Shown here piece by piece: positions 1 to 7,590 of a stretch of DNA of 33,506 nt; within the stretch, counting starts at the first letter, position 1; each line of letters opens with the position of its first letter. Below the pieces are notes generated by a model that made no database searches, was not told the DNA's origin, and saw only the letters and a program-made list of their open reading frames with translations. This DNA is from DAOSVX01 sp964616495. Lineage in GTDB: Bacteria > Bacillota_I > Bacilli_A > RF39 > UBA660. The DNA lies in NCBI GenBank assembly GCA_964616495.1, contig CAZTRF010000005.1, positions 1-33,506 of the forward strand. Direction: 5' to 3'. The position numbers and the translations under genes were made by a program.

Positions 1-191
1 TTACGTAATGCTGAGTTAGGTTTTTTAGGTGTCTTAGTTCCAACTCTCGTACAAACTCCTCTTTTTTGTGGGCTTTTTGCATCTGTTGGTCTTCTCTCTA
101 AACTGTTAAAACCGACATTTAATACTGGACTTTTGCTTTTCCTAGTCTTATCTTTTCTGTTTTTCTTTACTAATTGATTAATTGTTGGCAT
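1..191 (-). CDS. rpsL: 30S ribosomal protein S12, N-terminal part (runs off left edge)
   Basis: The reverse strand from 191 encodes MPTINQLVKKNRKDKTRK and then the S12 hallmarks PQKRGVCTRVGTKTPKKPN and SALRK, before the frame runs off the window at position 1. About 63 of roughly 137 residues are present. S12 sits at the decoding centre of the 30S subunit. Lys in KKPNSALRK is the classic streptomycin-resistance position and is wild type here. The ATG at 189-191 follows an AAAGGAG Shine-Dalgarno site at 198-204. The rest of the str operon (rpsG, fusA, tuf) would be expected to the left; that is inferred from the usual gene order. Confidence 0.97.
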   Translation of the reverse strand, partial: MPTINQLVKKNRKDKTRKSKSPVLNVGFNSLERRPTDAKSPQKRGVCTRVGTKTPKKPNSALR

Positions 192-211
192 ATGCCTCTC
201 CTTTCATATAC

Positions 212-265
212 ACACACCCTGGTGTGTCAAACATTTGATTAAATTAGGTTTCACCTAGTGAAACC
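212..265 (-). promoter_or_regulatory. rpsL 5' leader with two perfect hairpins
   Basis: Between the promoter and the rpsL Shine-Dalgarno site lie two perfect inverted repeats. GGTTTCAC-CTA-GTGAAACC at 247-265 has 8-bp arms and a 3-nt loop. ACACACC-CT-GGTGTGT at 212-227 has 7-bp arms and ends 7 nt before the Shine-Dalgarno site. Neither is followed by a U-run on the rpsL strand, so they do not look like terminators. They could be a ribosomal-protein autoregulatory leader or an mRNA-stability element. The pairing is seen directly; the regulatory role is inference. Confidence 0.5.
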
Positions 266-284
266 CAAAAATTAACACAATACG

Positions 285-314
285 AATATAACACTTTTAT
301 TATATGAAAGTCAA
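285..314 (-). promoter_or_regulatory. SigA-type promoter of rpsL
   Basis: On the reverse strand TTGACT (309-314) and TATATT (285-290) are separated by 18 bp. The site faces rpsL and gives a leader of roughly 90 nt that contains both hairpins. Confidence 0.6.
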
Positions 315-326
315 GCAATTTTTTGC

Positions 327-656
327 TTATTTTTGATAATCTTTACAATCTAAGACTGCTTTATATTTATAGTTTATTATTCCTTCACTTATTTTAACAT
401 ATCCATCGCATTCATCTATTTCAATTTTAAGATTGGCTTTATCGTCTATTTCCTTTAATTCTTCTAAACTAAGTTTTAAAGAATCTTCTTTTAAATCAAA
501 GTCTTTCTTAGATTCTATATAATCTTTTGCCACTCTTTCCATTTCGTTTTTTAAATCATCATATGGTTTAATATTTTTATATAAAATACCCAAAGTTGTT
601 AATCCCCCAAATATTATTAAAACACATATTCCCCATATTATTGATACTTTTTTCAT
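327..656 (-). CDS. small membrane-anchored protein with two-cysteine C-terminal module
   Basis: A 109-residue protein of unrecognised family. Residues about 5-26 form one membrane segment after a Lys-Lys start, giving a short cytoplasmic N terminus and an exported domain. The exported part is charged and probably helical (DLKNEMERVAKDYIES), then carries CDGYVKISEG...YKAVLDCKDY. The pattern Cys-Asp/Ser-Gly-Tyr, about 15 residues, then Lys/Asp-Cys recurs at the C terminus of the gene just upstream, so the two are probably diverged paralogues with the same disulfide-forming end domain. Its ATG overlaps the upstream stop by one base (TAATG), so the pair is translationally coupled. Function unknown; a minor pilin or pseudopilin role is one possibility. 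Confidence 0.75.
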   Translation of the reverse strand: MKKVSIIWGICVLIIFGGLTTLGILYKNIKPYDDLKNEMERVAKDYIESKKDFDLKEDSLKLSLEELKEIDDKANLKIEIDECDGYVKISEGIINYKYKAVLDCKDYQK

Positions 657-1117
657 TATAAATCATAACTTCCTTCGTATCCAGATGTCGTATAATGAGA
701 ACATTTAAGATACGGATAATACTTTAAAATCCCATTTTCATATATAACTTTAGTATAACCAGAACAAGGAGTTAAATCTTTTAAATCATATAAATCATTT
801 AATAAATTCACCTGTTTTAAAGTTTTTACACTAACATACATTCCAGCATTTATTTCTTTATTATAGTAGTTTCTAACATATGTTACCGTTGCGTCTTTAA
901 TTCTAATTTCTAAATCAGCATAGGGACTTATCGTAGTATTACCGTTTTGATTAGTTTCTGAAGAAGGAATATTAAGGGTATTGCCTTTAAAATCAATTAA
1001 TTCTTTTCTATTGTAAATGCTATAAATAAGGTAAACTATTAAAATTAAGAATACTATTAAAACGGCCATAAATACAAACATCTCTTTAAAACCCCAACCT
1101 TTATTATTTAGCTTCAT
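656..1117 (-). CDS. pilin-like (type III signal) membrane protein
   Basis: A 153-residue protein starting MKLNNKGWGFKEMFVFMAV. The short basic leader, Gly followed by an aromatic residue, Glu at +5 if cleaved before WGFKE, and the long hydrophobic stretch resemble a type IV prepilin or pseudopilin signal. Residues about 13-34 are the membrane helix. The exported domain ends in CSGYTKVIYENG...YYPYLKCSHY, the two-cysteine module shared with the following gene. RBS AGGTGGTGA lies 5 nt before the ATG, and a good promoter sits upstream (1133-1161). No prepilin peptidase or assembly ATPase is in the window, so the pilus link rests on the N terminus alone. Confidence 0.72.
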   Translation of the reverse strand: MKLNNKGWGFKEMFVFMAVLIVFLILIVYLIYSIYNRKELIDFKGNTLNIPSSETNQNGNTTISPYADLEIRIKDATVTYVRNYYNKEINAGMYVSVKTLKQVNLLNDLYDLKDLTPCSGYTKVIYENGILKYYPYLKCSHYTTSGYEGSYDL

Positions 1118-1132
1118 AATATCACCACCTAA

Positions 1133-1161
1133 ATTATATTATATTAAAGGAAATTAAGCAA
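1133..1161 (-). promoter_or_regulatory. promoter of the pilin-like gene pair
   Basis: Reverse strand TTGCTT (1156-1161), 17-bp spacer, TATAAT (1133-1138). It points at the 656-1117 gene and gives a leader of about 10 nt with the RBS. Confidence 0.6.
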
Positions 1162-1246
1162 ATTAATATTTCTTCTAAATTACATTTTTATTACACCATT
1201 TCATCACATTTTAATAGTAATATGTTTTTAGAAAAGGAGAATTTAT

Positions 1247-2755
1247 GTGTATATTGTAAAAAACGCATTAACATCTATTGCTAGAAATAAAGGCCGAAAT
1301 ATTTTAATGGTAATTGTCATAATGGTAATTGCTGCTACTACAGCAATTACTTTGGCTATTAAAAACTCAGCTAATACTTTAGTAGAGGCCTACAACCAGA
1401 AATATAATATTGAAGCCAGTATTTCTTTTAATAGAGAGCAGTTAATGAAAAATTTTGTCCCAGGTGAAAATGCCGAGGAAAATATTGAGACTTTTAATGA
1501 TATCGAAGATGTCAGTTTAGAAGAAATTCAAAATTATGGTAATAGTGATTATGTTAATTATTACTACTATACTTACAGCTTAGGAATGGACGGAAAAGAC
1601 CTAGAACCAGCAACTGATTCATTGCAAAAAACTACTACTTCTACAACAATACAAGAAGCAATGCCTGGAAGACCAGGAGGTTTTAAAAACACCACTACCA
1701 AAACCGAAAAAATCCAAAATATGAAAGGACTTAATGGAGATTTTACCATTGTAGGATATAGTTCTTATGAAGGAATGAGCGATTTCATAAATGGAAGTTA
1801 CACTATTAGTAGTGGTGAAGTTAGTAGTAATTTTAATGATTCAAGTTGTGTTATTAATGAAGAACTAGCTACTTTAAATGAAATTGAAATTGGTGATACT
1901 ATTACAATAGTAAGCACTAATGATGATCTAACTTATGAATTAACCGTTACTGGAATATATACTGATAATAGTAATGATTCTAATAACATGAAAGATATGT
2001 TTTCGAATTCAGCCAATACAATTATTACTAATATTAATATTTTAGAAAAAATGGTAAGTGATGATGGAGATGCAACTCCCACTATAACTCCTACCTTTAT
2101 CTTAAAAAGCAAAGATGATATCGAAGGTTTTACTAATGAAGTAAGTTCAAAAGGTTTAAATGAAAACTATCAAGTAACTACTAATTTAAGTGAAATCGAA
2201 AGCGAGACTCAATCAATTAGTAATTTATCTTCTTATGCTACTACCTTTTTGATAATAACCCTTATTATTGGAGCAATTGTCTTATTCATTATCAACATGA
2301 TAAATATTAGAGAAAGAAAATATGAAATTGGAGTTCTAAGAACTATCGGAATGAAAAAAAGTGGTGTTAGCCTTCAATTTACTTTTGAATTATTAATAGT
2401 TACAATTATTGGCTTACTTCTTGGAGCCACTATTGGAGCCACTTCTAGCGTTAGCATCGCTAATAAAATGTTGGCTAATGAAATTGCCTCTAGTGAAGAA
2501 ACCAAAGCAAATATTAATAAAAATTTTGGGGGAATGAATGAGTTAGAAAAAATTAATAATGATGAAAATATTTCTACTAAAATAAGTGGTATTACTAAAA
2601 TAAGCGAAGTAGAAAACATTAATGCTGTAGTTAATCTTAAAGTCCTTTTAGAACTTTTAGGAATCGGCTTATTGCTAACCTTATTTAGCAGTTTAGCCTC
2701 AATTATAAGTATTGCTAAATTTTCGCCATTAACCATTTTAAAGGAGCGTAGTTAA
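1247..2755 (+). CDS. MacB/FtsX-type ABC transporter permease
   Basis: A 502-residue permease. One membrane helix at about 19-38 is followed by a large extracytoplasmic region (about 40-325, rich in Ser, Thr, Asn and acidic residues). Three helices follow at about 330-352, 380-402 and 465-490, with the FtsX-fold signature RERKYEIGVLRTIGMKK after helix 2. This 4-TM topology fits the MacB/LolCE/YknZ class, which moves or senses substrates outside the membrane by a mechanotransmission mechanism. The start is GTG at 1247, 6 nt after AAGGAGA. The overlapping ATG at 1245 is out of frame and meets a stop after four codons. The stop overlaps the ATPase gene by one base. No membrane-fusion partner (MacA/YknX) is adjacent, so the substrate cannot be named. 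Confidence 0.93.
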   Translation: MYIVKNALTSIARNKGRNILMVIVIMVIAATTAITLAIKNSANTLVEAYNQKYNIEASISFNREQLMKNFVPGENAEENIETFNDIEDVSLEEIQNYGNSDYVNYYYYTYSLGMDGKDLEPATDSLQKTTTSTTIQEAMPGRPGGFKNTTTKTEKIQNMKGLNGDFTIVGYSSYEGMSDFINGSYTISSGEVSSNFNDSSCVINEELATLNEIEIGDTITIVSTNDDLTYELTVTGIYTDNSNDSNNMKDMFSNSANTIITNINILEKMVSDDGDATPTITPTFILKSKDDIEGFTNEVSSKGLNENYQVTTNLSEIESETQSISNLSSYATTFLIITLIIGAIVLFIINMINIRERKYEIGVLRTIGMKKSGVSLQFTFELLIVTIIGLLLGATIGATSSVSIANKMLANEIASSEETKANINKNFGGMNELEKINNDENISTKISGITKISEVENINAVVNLKVLLELLGIGLLLTLFSSLASIISIAKFSPLTILKERS

Positions 2756-3417
2756 TGAAAAATATTTTAATTCTAGAAAATGTTTCTTATCGATATGGTG
2801 ATGCTAAACCTAATGATTATGTCTTGAAAGATATTTCTTTTAAATTTGATTTGGGTAAAACTTATGCTATTAAAGGGAAAAGTGGGAGTGGCAAAACAAC
2901 CCTTCTTTCCTTAATCAGCGGTCTAGAAAAATGTAGTATTGGTAAAATAGTTTATAATGGACAGAATTTAAATAAGATCAATCTTGATAAATATCGAAGT
3001 TCAAACATCGGAATTATCTTTCAGTCTTTTAACTTATTACCTCATTTAACAGCTATTGAAAATATTATTTTATCAATGGATATAGGAAAAATAAAAGTAA
3101 AAGATAAAAGAAAGAAAGCTTTAGAATTGTTAGAAAAAGTTGGGCTCACTAAAAATGAAGGGGATCGAAGAATATTAAAACTATCTGGTGGAGAACAACA
3201 AAGAGTAGCTATAGCTAGAAGTCTTTCATATAATCCCGATATTATTCTAGCTGATGAACCAACTGGTAATCTAGATAATGAAACCGAAAATGAAATAATT
3301 ACTATTTTTAAAAATTTGGCCCAAAAAGAAAATAAATGTGTAATTATAGTTACTCATTCTCAAAATGTTGCTAGTCAAGTTGATAAAGTTTATGAATTAA
3401 AAAAGGAAAAACATTAA
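2755..3417 (+). CDS. ABC transporter ATP-binding protein (MacB/LolD family)
   Basis: A 220-residue nucleotide-binding subunit that powers the permease just upstream. All motifs are intact: Walker A GKSGSGKTT (41-49), Q-loop Gln90 in IIFQSFNLLPHLTAIEN, signature LSGGEQQR (143-150), Walker B IILADEPTGNLD with catalytic Glu168, and H-loop His201. The FQSFNLLPHLTA and DEPTGNLD wording is typical of the LolD/MacB/YknY group. Its ATG shares the A of the permease stop codon (TAATG), so the pair is one operon made in equal amounts. The last codons form half of a terminator stem shared with the convergent LysM gene. Confidence 0.96.
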   Translation: MKNILILENVSYRYGDAKPNDYVLKDISFKFDLGKTYAIKGKSGSGKTTLLSLISGLEKCSIGKIVYNGQNLNKINLDKYRSSNIGIIFQSFNLLPHLTAIENIILSMDIGKIKVKDKRKKALELLEKVGLTKNEGDRRILKLSGGEQQRVAIARSLSYNPDIILADEPTGNLDNETENEIITIFKNLAQKENKCVIIVTHSQNVASQVDKVYELKKEKH

Positions 3418-3428
3418 TTTTCCTTTTT
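3400..3428. terminator. bidirectional terminator made from two overlapping gene ends
   Basis: AAAAAGGAAAA (3400-3410) pairs with TTTTCCTTTTT (3418-3428) around a 7-nt loop holding both stop codons. A T-run follows in both directions. It serves the ABC operon and the convergent LysM operon, whose reading frames overlap by 4 bp here. Confidence 0.75.
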
Positions 3429-3749
3429 GTTTACCAATAATTGTCCTTCCATTAAATAAATCGTAGGATTTAATTTTAATAATCTTTCGGTGGTGATATT
3501 AAAAGTATTTGCAACGAGTCCAAAGGTATCCCCTTCCTTAGTAATATAATAACTATAATTACTTTTTGGTATTAATATTTCTTGATTGGGATAAATATAA
3601 TCCTCAAATTTCAATCCATTCAAAGTGGCCAAAAGCTCAGGATTAATATTGTACTTGTGCCCAATACCATACAAAGTATCACCTTTTTCAACAGTATAAT
3701 ATGTGAAATATTCCTCTTTATTTTTAGGGGTAGTGATATTATCATTCAT
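3414..3749 (-). CDS. double LysM domain protein
   Basis: A 111-residue protein made almost entirely of two LysM modules: about 18-61 (YYTVEKGDTLYGIGHKYNI...ILIP) and about 67-107 (YYITKEGDTFGLVANTFNI...LLVN). LysM binds N-acetylglucosamine in peptidoglycan or related glycans. There is no signal peptide and no catalytic domain, which resembles small LysM proteins of the spore coat/cortex interface as well as generic wall-binding proteins. Given spo0A in this window a spore-associated role is possible but unproven. AGGAGG precedes the ATG. It is the last gene of the minus-strand envelope cluster and ends in the shared terminator. Confidence 0.9.
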   Translation of the reverse strand: MNDNITTPKNKEEYFTYYTVEKGDTLYGIGHKYNINPELLATLNGLKFEDYIYPNQEILIPKSNYSYYITKEGDTFGLVANTFNITTERLLKLNPTIYLMEGQLLVNKKEN

Positions 3750-3793
3750 TAGTAAAGCCTCCTAATATAAAGTATGAATAATTTATAAATTGG

Positions 3794-4855
3794 TTATTTA
3801 TTATAAATAAAAATTAAATTTTTATAATTAAAATTCCATTCAAAATACTGTAATAACCTTTTATTCCCCGAAAAAGGACTATAAACATATAGATTATCAT
3901 TAATTAAATAATAAAGATTATCATTTGTCTGTTTTACTATATATCCATTTTTAAAGTCACTAACTTTAGTAAGAATATCTTTATCATAATAGTTTAAAAA
4001 CAACATTTCATTATTCATTTTATAATTATAGGTTTCTTTAAAATTAAAGCTCAAATCATTTTTAATCAATTTATTCATGGTCAATTCTTCGAAGCCATTA
4101 TTATAAATAATTCCTAGTTTGGTAGTATTACCAACCACTTCAATCTTTTCCTTTACGGGGTTTATTTCATATTCAATTTTATATTTTCGATCGACCAAAT
4201 AGATTTTATTATCATAAATTCCTAATATATAGCTATCATTAGAAATTTCATAATCTATTTTCCAAGTTTTTAGTTTTTGATTGGTAACATTTAAAATCAA
4301 AAATTCAGTATAATCATACTTTTGATCATAGTTGGGCATTATTAAAAGATTATCGACTAAGACGGTAAGTTCATTACGATACACGCTTTCTTTAAAAAGA
4401 TCTATCTTAGTTATTGCTCTATTTTCCACTATTAAAACACTATTATAATTCCAAATAGTATAGATTATATCCGGATTACCATATAGTTTTATTCCATTTA
4501 AATCAAATGTTCCACTATCTTTTTCTTCTGACGTAATTACATTGTAATTGATATCACCTTCGATATAGCAAATTTCATTTAATTTGGTTTTTTCAAAATA
4601 AGGAGTTATACAATTATCTTTATAATCTATCTTAGTTATTTTTTGACGATTAATGCTATATTTTTCATTAACCACAAAATCATATTTTTCATTAATCACA
4701 AAATAATAAAGTTTTTCATCTTTATGAAATTCTTCAATTATATCAAAATCTTTTAATTTATATTCTTCCGAATAATTCTTGGGAGAAAAATAAAAGTACA
4801 AAAAAAATGAAAAACCTATTACCAAAACACCCATAAATAGCACTAGTTTCTTCAT
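3794..4855 (-). CDS. membrane-anchored protein of unknown function
   Basis: A 353-residue protein with one N-terminal membrane segment (about 3-24) and a long exported domain rich in Tyr, Asn, Ile and Lys, with frequent alternating hydrophobic positions that suggest beta structure, possibly a propeller. A short internal repeat (YYFVINEKYDFVVNEKYS, about 50-68) is visible. No catalytic motif is recognisable. AGGTGA precedes the ATG by 8 nt, and the stop of the PH-domain gene lies 11 nt upstream, so it belongs to the same operon as the thioredoxin-like and PH-domain genes. An envelope-associated sensor or scaffold is only a guess. Confidence 0.8.
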   Translation of the reverse strand: MKKLVLFMGVLVIGFSFFLYFYFSPKNYSEEYKLKDFDIIEEFHKDEKLYYFVINEKYDFVVNEKYSINRQKITKIDYKDNCITPYFEKTKLNEICYIEGDINYNVITSEEKDSGTFDLNGIKLYGNPDIIYTIWNYNSVLIVENRAITKIDLFKESVYRNELTVLVDNLLIMPNYDQKYDYTEFLILNVTNQKLKTWKIDYEISNDSYILGIYDNKIYLVDRKYKIEYEINPVKEKIEVVGNTTKLGIIYNNGFEELTMNKLIKNDLSFNFKETYNYKMNNEMLFLNYYDKDILTKVSDFKNGYIVKQTNDNLYYLINDNLYVYSPFSGNKRLLQYFEWNFNYKNLIFIYNK

Positions 4856-4866
4856 TTTATTTTCAC

Positions 4867-5346
4867 CTACTCTCCAACTTGATGAAAATTATGCATTCCA
4901 TATTTTTTCTTTTCTTTCATCATAAATGTAGATACTTTTGTTTCAATTTCTTCTAAGCCTTTTTTAGATATATTTGAAAACACAATCAATTCTTTAACCG
5001 TATCAATTGTAACTTTTCCCCAAAATATTCCATTATAAATTTTCATATCATTAAATAAATCAGGGGTTACCGAAATCAAAAATGACCCAAATAATAGCCT
5101 TTTTCGAGCCATTAAAATTCTTTTATTGGTTAAAACAAAGACAAAAGTACTAAAAAAATCAAAAGGGCTATCATTTTTTTGAGCTGCAAAAGCAAAGATT
5201 GCCTTTTCATCAGGGTTCAAATTATTTTCAACTATTTTAGAGTGCTTTTTATTTCGCCACCAATTAACCGATCCTGGAAACTTTTTATCAAACTCTCTAA
5301 CTAATTTATAAACACTATTCATTGGTTTCCACTTTAATAAATCCAT
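4867..5346 (-). CDS. bacterial PH-domain protein
   Basis: Up to 159 residues, probably cytoplasmic. The segment ENNLNPDEKAIFAFAAQ...FVFVLTNKRILMARKRLL...GSFLISVTPDLFNDMKI matches the bacterial PH (bPH, YokE/SHOCT-type) fold, whose mark is the LTNKRILMA strand. Such domains are thought to bind membranes or partner proteins. Two starts are possible. Met1 at 5346 overlaps the upstream gene by 32 nt and has a weak site (AAAAGA). Met9 at 5322 overlaps by 8 nt, in the arrangement ATGAATAG, with AAGTGGA before it. The second would be the better coupling signal. Function in this operon is unknown. Confidence 0.82.
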   Translation of the reverse strand: MDLLKWKPMNSVYKLVREFDKKFPGSVNWWRNKKHSKIVENNLNPDEKAIFAFAAQKNDSPFDFFSTFVFVLTNKRILMARKRLLFGSFLISVTPDLFNDMKIYNGIFWGKVTIDTVKELIVFSNISKKGLEEIETKVSTFMMKEKKKYGMHNFHQVGE

Positions 5347-6106
5347 TCTTTTGTAGTTTTTCTAACAAAATAGGATATGTTGTTTCCCCTTCTATTGTAT
5401 CTAAAATTTTCCCTTTTTTAGTAATCATTGTATGAGGAGTTCCTAATTTTTGCAATGAATCATCTAAAGCAATAACAGCCCTTTTATCTACATCGGTTAA
5501 CAAATCAAACTCCAAATAATATATATTTGCTTTGTAATTATATATAGCTTTATTGAGTACCTTTTTAAAACTAATACAGTGACTGCATTGAGTTTGACCT
5601 ATAACCAAGAAAGCTTTTTCTTTACCATTAAACAAATCAATAAATTCTTTAGCATTTACTTTATTAAATAAATCTTTTTCAGTATAGCTTTCTAAGAAAG
5701 CCTTTTCAAATTCTTCATAACCCGATACTTTCCCATTTAAGGTATCAACAATTTCTCCATACCTCGTAAATATAAATGTAGGTTCTTTAGCATTACCTAA
5801 ACCGCTAGTACCTAAAGCCTGCATTTCGGACTTTTCTAATTCAGATAACTTAGAAAAGTCTAAGTAAAGAATTTCCACATCATATTGTTCTTTTATTTGG
5901 TTTAATATAGGCTTCATGTCATCACAATCTTGACAATTTTCTCCCCCAACATAAACGAAATTAAACTCATCACTATTTATTTTTTCTTTAAACTCACTAT
6001 AAGTAATATCGGTATACTTAGAGTTCCCGGTTAACATAGGCAAAATAATAATCAACAATAAAATTATCACTACAACTATGCCCCAACCAAAATTCTTGTT
6101 TTTCAT
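5315..6106 (-). CDS. membrane-anchored protein with two thioredoxin-like domains
   Basis: A 263-residue protein. The helix at about 7-26 anchors it so that the rest faces outside. Domain 1 (about 33-145) has the redox pair C58-QD-C61 and the cis-Pro strand EPTFIF. Domain 2 (about 146-258) has C174-SH-C177 and GTPHTMI. The two CxxC sites suggest an extracytoplasmic disulfide relay, for example oxidation or repair of envelope proteins. The neighbouring PH, membrane and LysM genes and the two-cysteine proteins at 327-1117 are possible clients (inference). Start choice: an upstream in-frame TTG at 6124 coincides with the predicted transcription start of the promoter at 6130-6158, so the ATG at 6106, preceded by AAGTGGTG, is used. 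Confidence 0.88.
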   Translation of the reverse strand: MKNKNFGWGIVVVIILLLIIILPMLTGNSKYTDITYSEFKEKINSDEFNFVYVGGENCQDCDDMKPILNQIKEQYDVEILYLDFSKLSELEKSEMQALGTSGLGNAKEPTFIFTRYGEIVDTLNGKVSGYEEFEKAFLESYTEKDLFNKVNAKEFIDLFNGKEKAFLVIGQTQCSHCISFKKVLNKAIYNYKANIYYLEFDLLTDVDKRAVIALDDSLQKLGTPHTMITKKGKILDTIEGETTYPILLEKLQKNGFIKVETNE

Positions 6107-6129
6107 AAACACCACTTCTTTCAATATTT

Positions 6130-6158
6130 ATTTTATATCTTTTTAGTCCTTTTATCAA
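6130..6158 (-). promoter_or_regulatory. promoter of the thioredoxin-LysM envelope operon
   Basis: Reverse strand TTGATA (6153-6158), 17-bp spacer, TAAAAT (6130-6135). Transcription would start near 6123, which excludes the TTG at 6124 as a translation start. Confidence 0.68.
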
Positions 6159-6167
6159 TGGAAAATA

Positions 6168-6196
6168 TTTTCATTTAATGGTTTTAATGATAAAAT
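6168..6196 (+). promoter_or_regulatory. divergent promoter of the 6213 gene
   Basis: TTTTCA (6168-6173), 17-bp spacer, extended -10 TGATAAAAT (-10 at 6191-6196). Its -35 is only 10 bp from the -35 of the opposite promoter, so the two operons share a compact divergent control region. Confidence 0.55.
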
Positions 6197-6212
6197 AAAG
6201 TTGGTGATATAA

Positions 6213-6881
6213 ATGATAACATTTAAAGAAGTCCCTTTAGAATTAATAAGTTATTTAGAAGATCCTATTAATAATGTCCCTGATGATTTATTCTATAAAG
6301 CAGTTTTAACCCTTTGGAGAAATAATATTTTTACTAATAGAAGCTATGTAGACGAAAGTGGTAAATTTGCTGTAATTGAATTATTTGAATTAGATGATGT
6401 TAACGAAAAAGTTTTTAATGATTTAGTAAGGGCTGAAAAACAAAAAGCCTATTATCGTAAAGGCAAAAGGCTTATTGTAGTAAAATTCGATCCTAACTGG
6501 TACCATAATGTTAAACAAGAGCTTTTTCAAATAGTCTCTTCATTTAAAATGCAAATCCTGACTTATGGATTTAAAACTATTGAAGAATTTCTTCGGGATG
6601 AATGTGGATGTTTTACAATGGTGGAAAATCCCGATTATAAAGAATTGCCCAATATGAATTTTGGTCAAATGATGAGTGGAGAATTGGCTACCCATTTTAA
6701 CTCGTCATCAAGTGAGCCCTATATAAAAGTATATGATGAATCAAAAGTAACTAAAGATCTTAGAGAATATTTGCAAATAAAAGGAAAAGAAGATTTATAT
6801 CTTCCTGAAAAAGGTTTGATATTTGAGAACACAGCCTTTATGAACCAATATCTTTCATATAAACAGCATTCATTGCGTTAA
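6213..6881 (+). CDS. conserved-looking cytoplasmic protein of unknown function
   Basis: A 222-residue soluble protein that I do not recognise. It has no membrane segment or signal peptide. The middle (about 60-110: DLVRAEKQKAYYRKGKRLIV, then VKFDPNWY) looks alpha/beta and basic. The C terminus holds a Ser-rich stretch (NSSSSE) and ends EKGLIFENTAFMNQYL. GGTGAT lies 6 nt before the ATG and a divergent promoter is present. It is transcribed alone, towards the small membrane protein gene. An AT-only hairpin (AATAAAAAA/TTTTTTATT) at its end may terminate it. Confidence 0.75.
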   Translation: MITFKEVPLELISYLEDPINNVPDDLFYKAVLTLWRNNIFTNRSYVDESGKFAVIELFELDDVNEKVFNDLVRAEKQKAYYRKGKRLIVVKFDPNWYHNVKQELFQIVSSFKMQILTYGFKTIEEFLRDECGCFTMVENPDYKELPNMNFGQMMSGELATHFNSSSSEPYIKVYDESKVTKDLREYLQIKGKEDLYLPEKGLIFENTAFMNQYLSYKQHSLR

Positions 6882-6901
6882 TAAAAAAACATATTTCTTT
6901 T

Positions 6902-7156
6902 TTATTTTATTAAAGGAATAATAAAAACATCAACAATTAATTCGACTAGCCAAAATAATGTTCCCATAAGTACCATTGCTGCTCCTATTGATGCTCCTCT
7001 TTTTAAAAATACAGCATCATATTCCTTCTTCTTATCGTCTTTAACAATAAAATAAAGGGCATATCCCAAAATAAAATTGGTGATTCCTACCAATAAATAG
7101 ACAATCCTTACGATTAATGGCAATTTATCGCTATAAAAATTTTTACCTTTAGCCAT
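6902..7156 (-). CDS. small two-helix membrane protein
   Basis: An 84-residue protein with two hydrophobic helices (about 13-36 and 55-80) joined by a highly charged loop (KDDKKKEYDAVFLKRG). The positive-inside rule puts the loop in the cytoplasm. No family is recognised. AGAGG precedes the ATG. It stands alone between two unrelated genes. Confidence 0.7.
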   Translation of the reverse strand: MAKGKNFYSDKLPLIVRIVYLLVGITNFILGYALYFIVKDDKKKEYDAVFLKRGASIGAAMVLMGTLFWLVELIVDVFIIPLIK

Positions 7157-7360
7157 AATAAACCTCTTTTCTTCTGGTTACATTTTACTACACTATTTTT
7201 CACACAATTAGTTTTTATTGATTGCTTTACAATTTTATTAACATTACAAATAGAAAAAACAAATGTTCAAAAAGAATATAACAATTTACTAATAAAATGT
7301 AATTATTAATTTTTTTACTAACAATGCTAAAAATATTTTTAACCTATTTAATAAAAACTT

Positions 7361-7395
7361 AAAAAGACGATGACTTATCATCTTAAGCTATCGTC
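7361..7395 (-). terminator. terminator of the giant-protein operon
   Basis: GACGAT at 7366-7371 pairs with ATCGTC at 7390-7395, and on the reverse strand the stem is followed by TTTTT. One arm lies inside the last codons of the 70-residue gene. Confidence 0.65.
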
Positions 7396-7590
7396 ATTTT
7401 TTATTAATTCTTTATTTATATCATCATTTTTTTCTAATTCTTTGTCTGCATCTTGAATTAATTTGCAAAGATATTCTAATTTTTGATCATTTGTCAAATC
7501 TTGATTATTTTGCGATACATCTAACACTTCTCCATTTTGGTTATCTTTTTCATTAAATTTTGATTCAATTAATTGTTCATTATTTTCCAT
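7378..7590 (-). CDS. small acidic partner of the repeat-HD protein
   Basis: A 70-residue, strongly charged, cysteine-poor protein starting MENNEQLIESKFNEKDNQNG. The region NDQKLEYLCKLIQDADKELEK could be a short coiled coil and the tail is acidic (NDDSLR end). The ATG at 7590 overlaps the end of the giant gene by 11 bp and has AAGAGG 6-7 nt upstream. A longer reading from 7647 would overlap the giant gene by 68 nt and lacks support. It is the only window gene that ends in TGA, and the next in-frame codon is TAA. Tight overlap suggests co-translation with the giant protein, as for an inhibitor, chaperone or subunit (inference). Confidence 0.72.
   Translation of the reverse strand: MENNEQLIESKFNEKDNQNGEVLDVSQNNQDLTNDQKLEYLCKLIQDADKELEKNDDINKELIKNDDSLR

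Noticed and set aside
2374..2736. Open frame opposite the ABC permease
   Set aside because: Shadow of a recognised gene on the other strand, with no independent signals.
6107..6124. TTG start for the thioredoxin-like gene
   Set aside because: It falls at the predicted transcription start and has no RBS.
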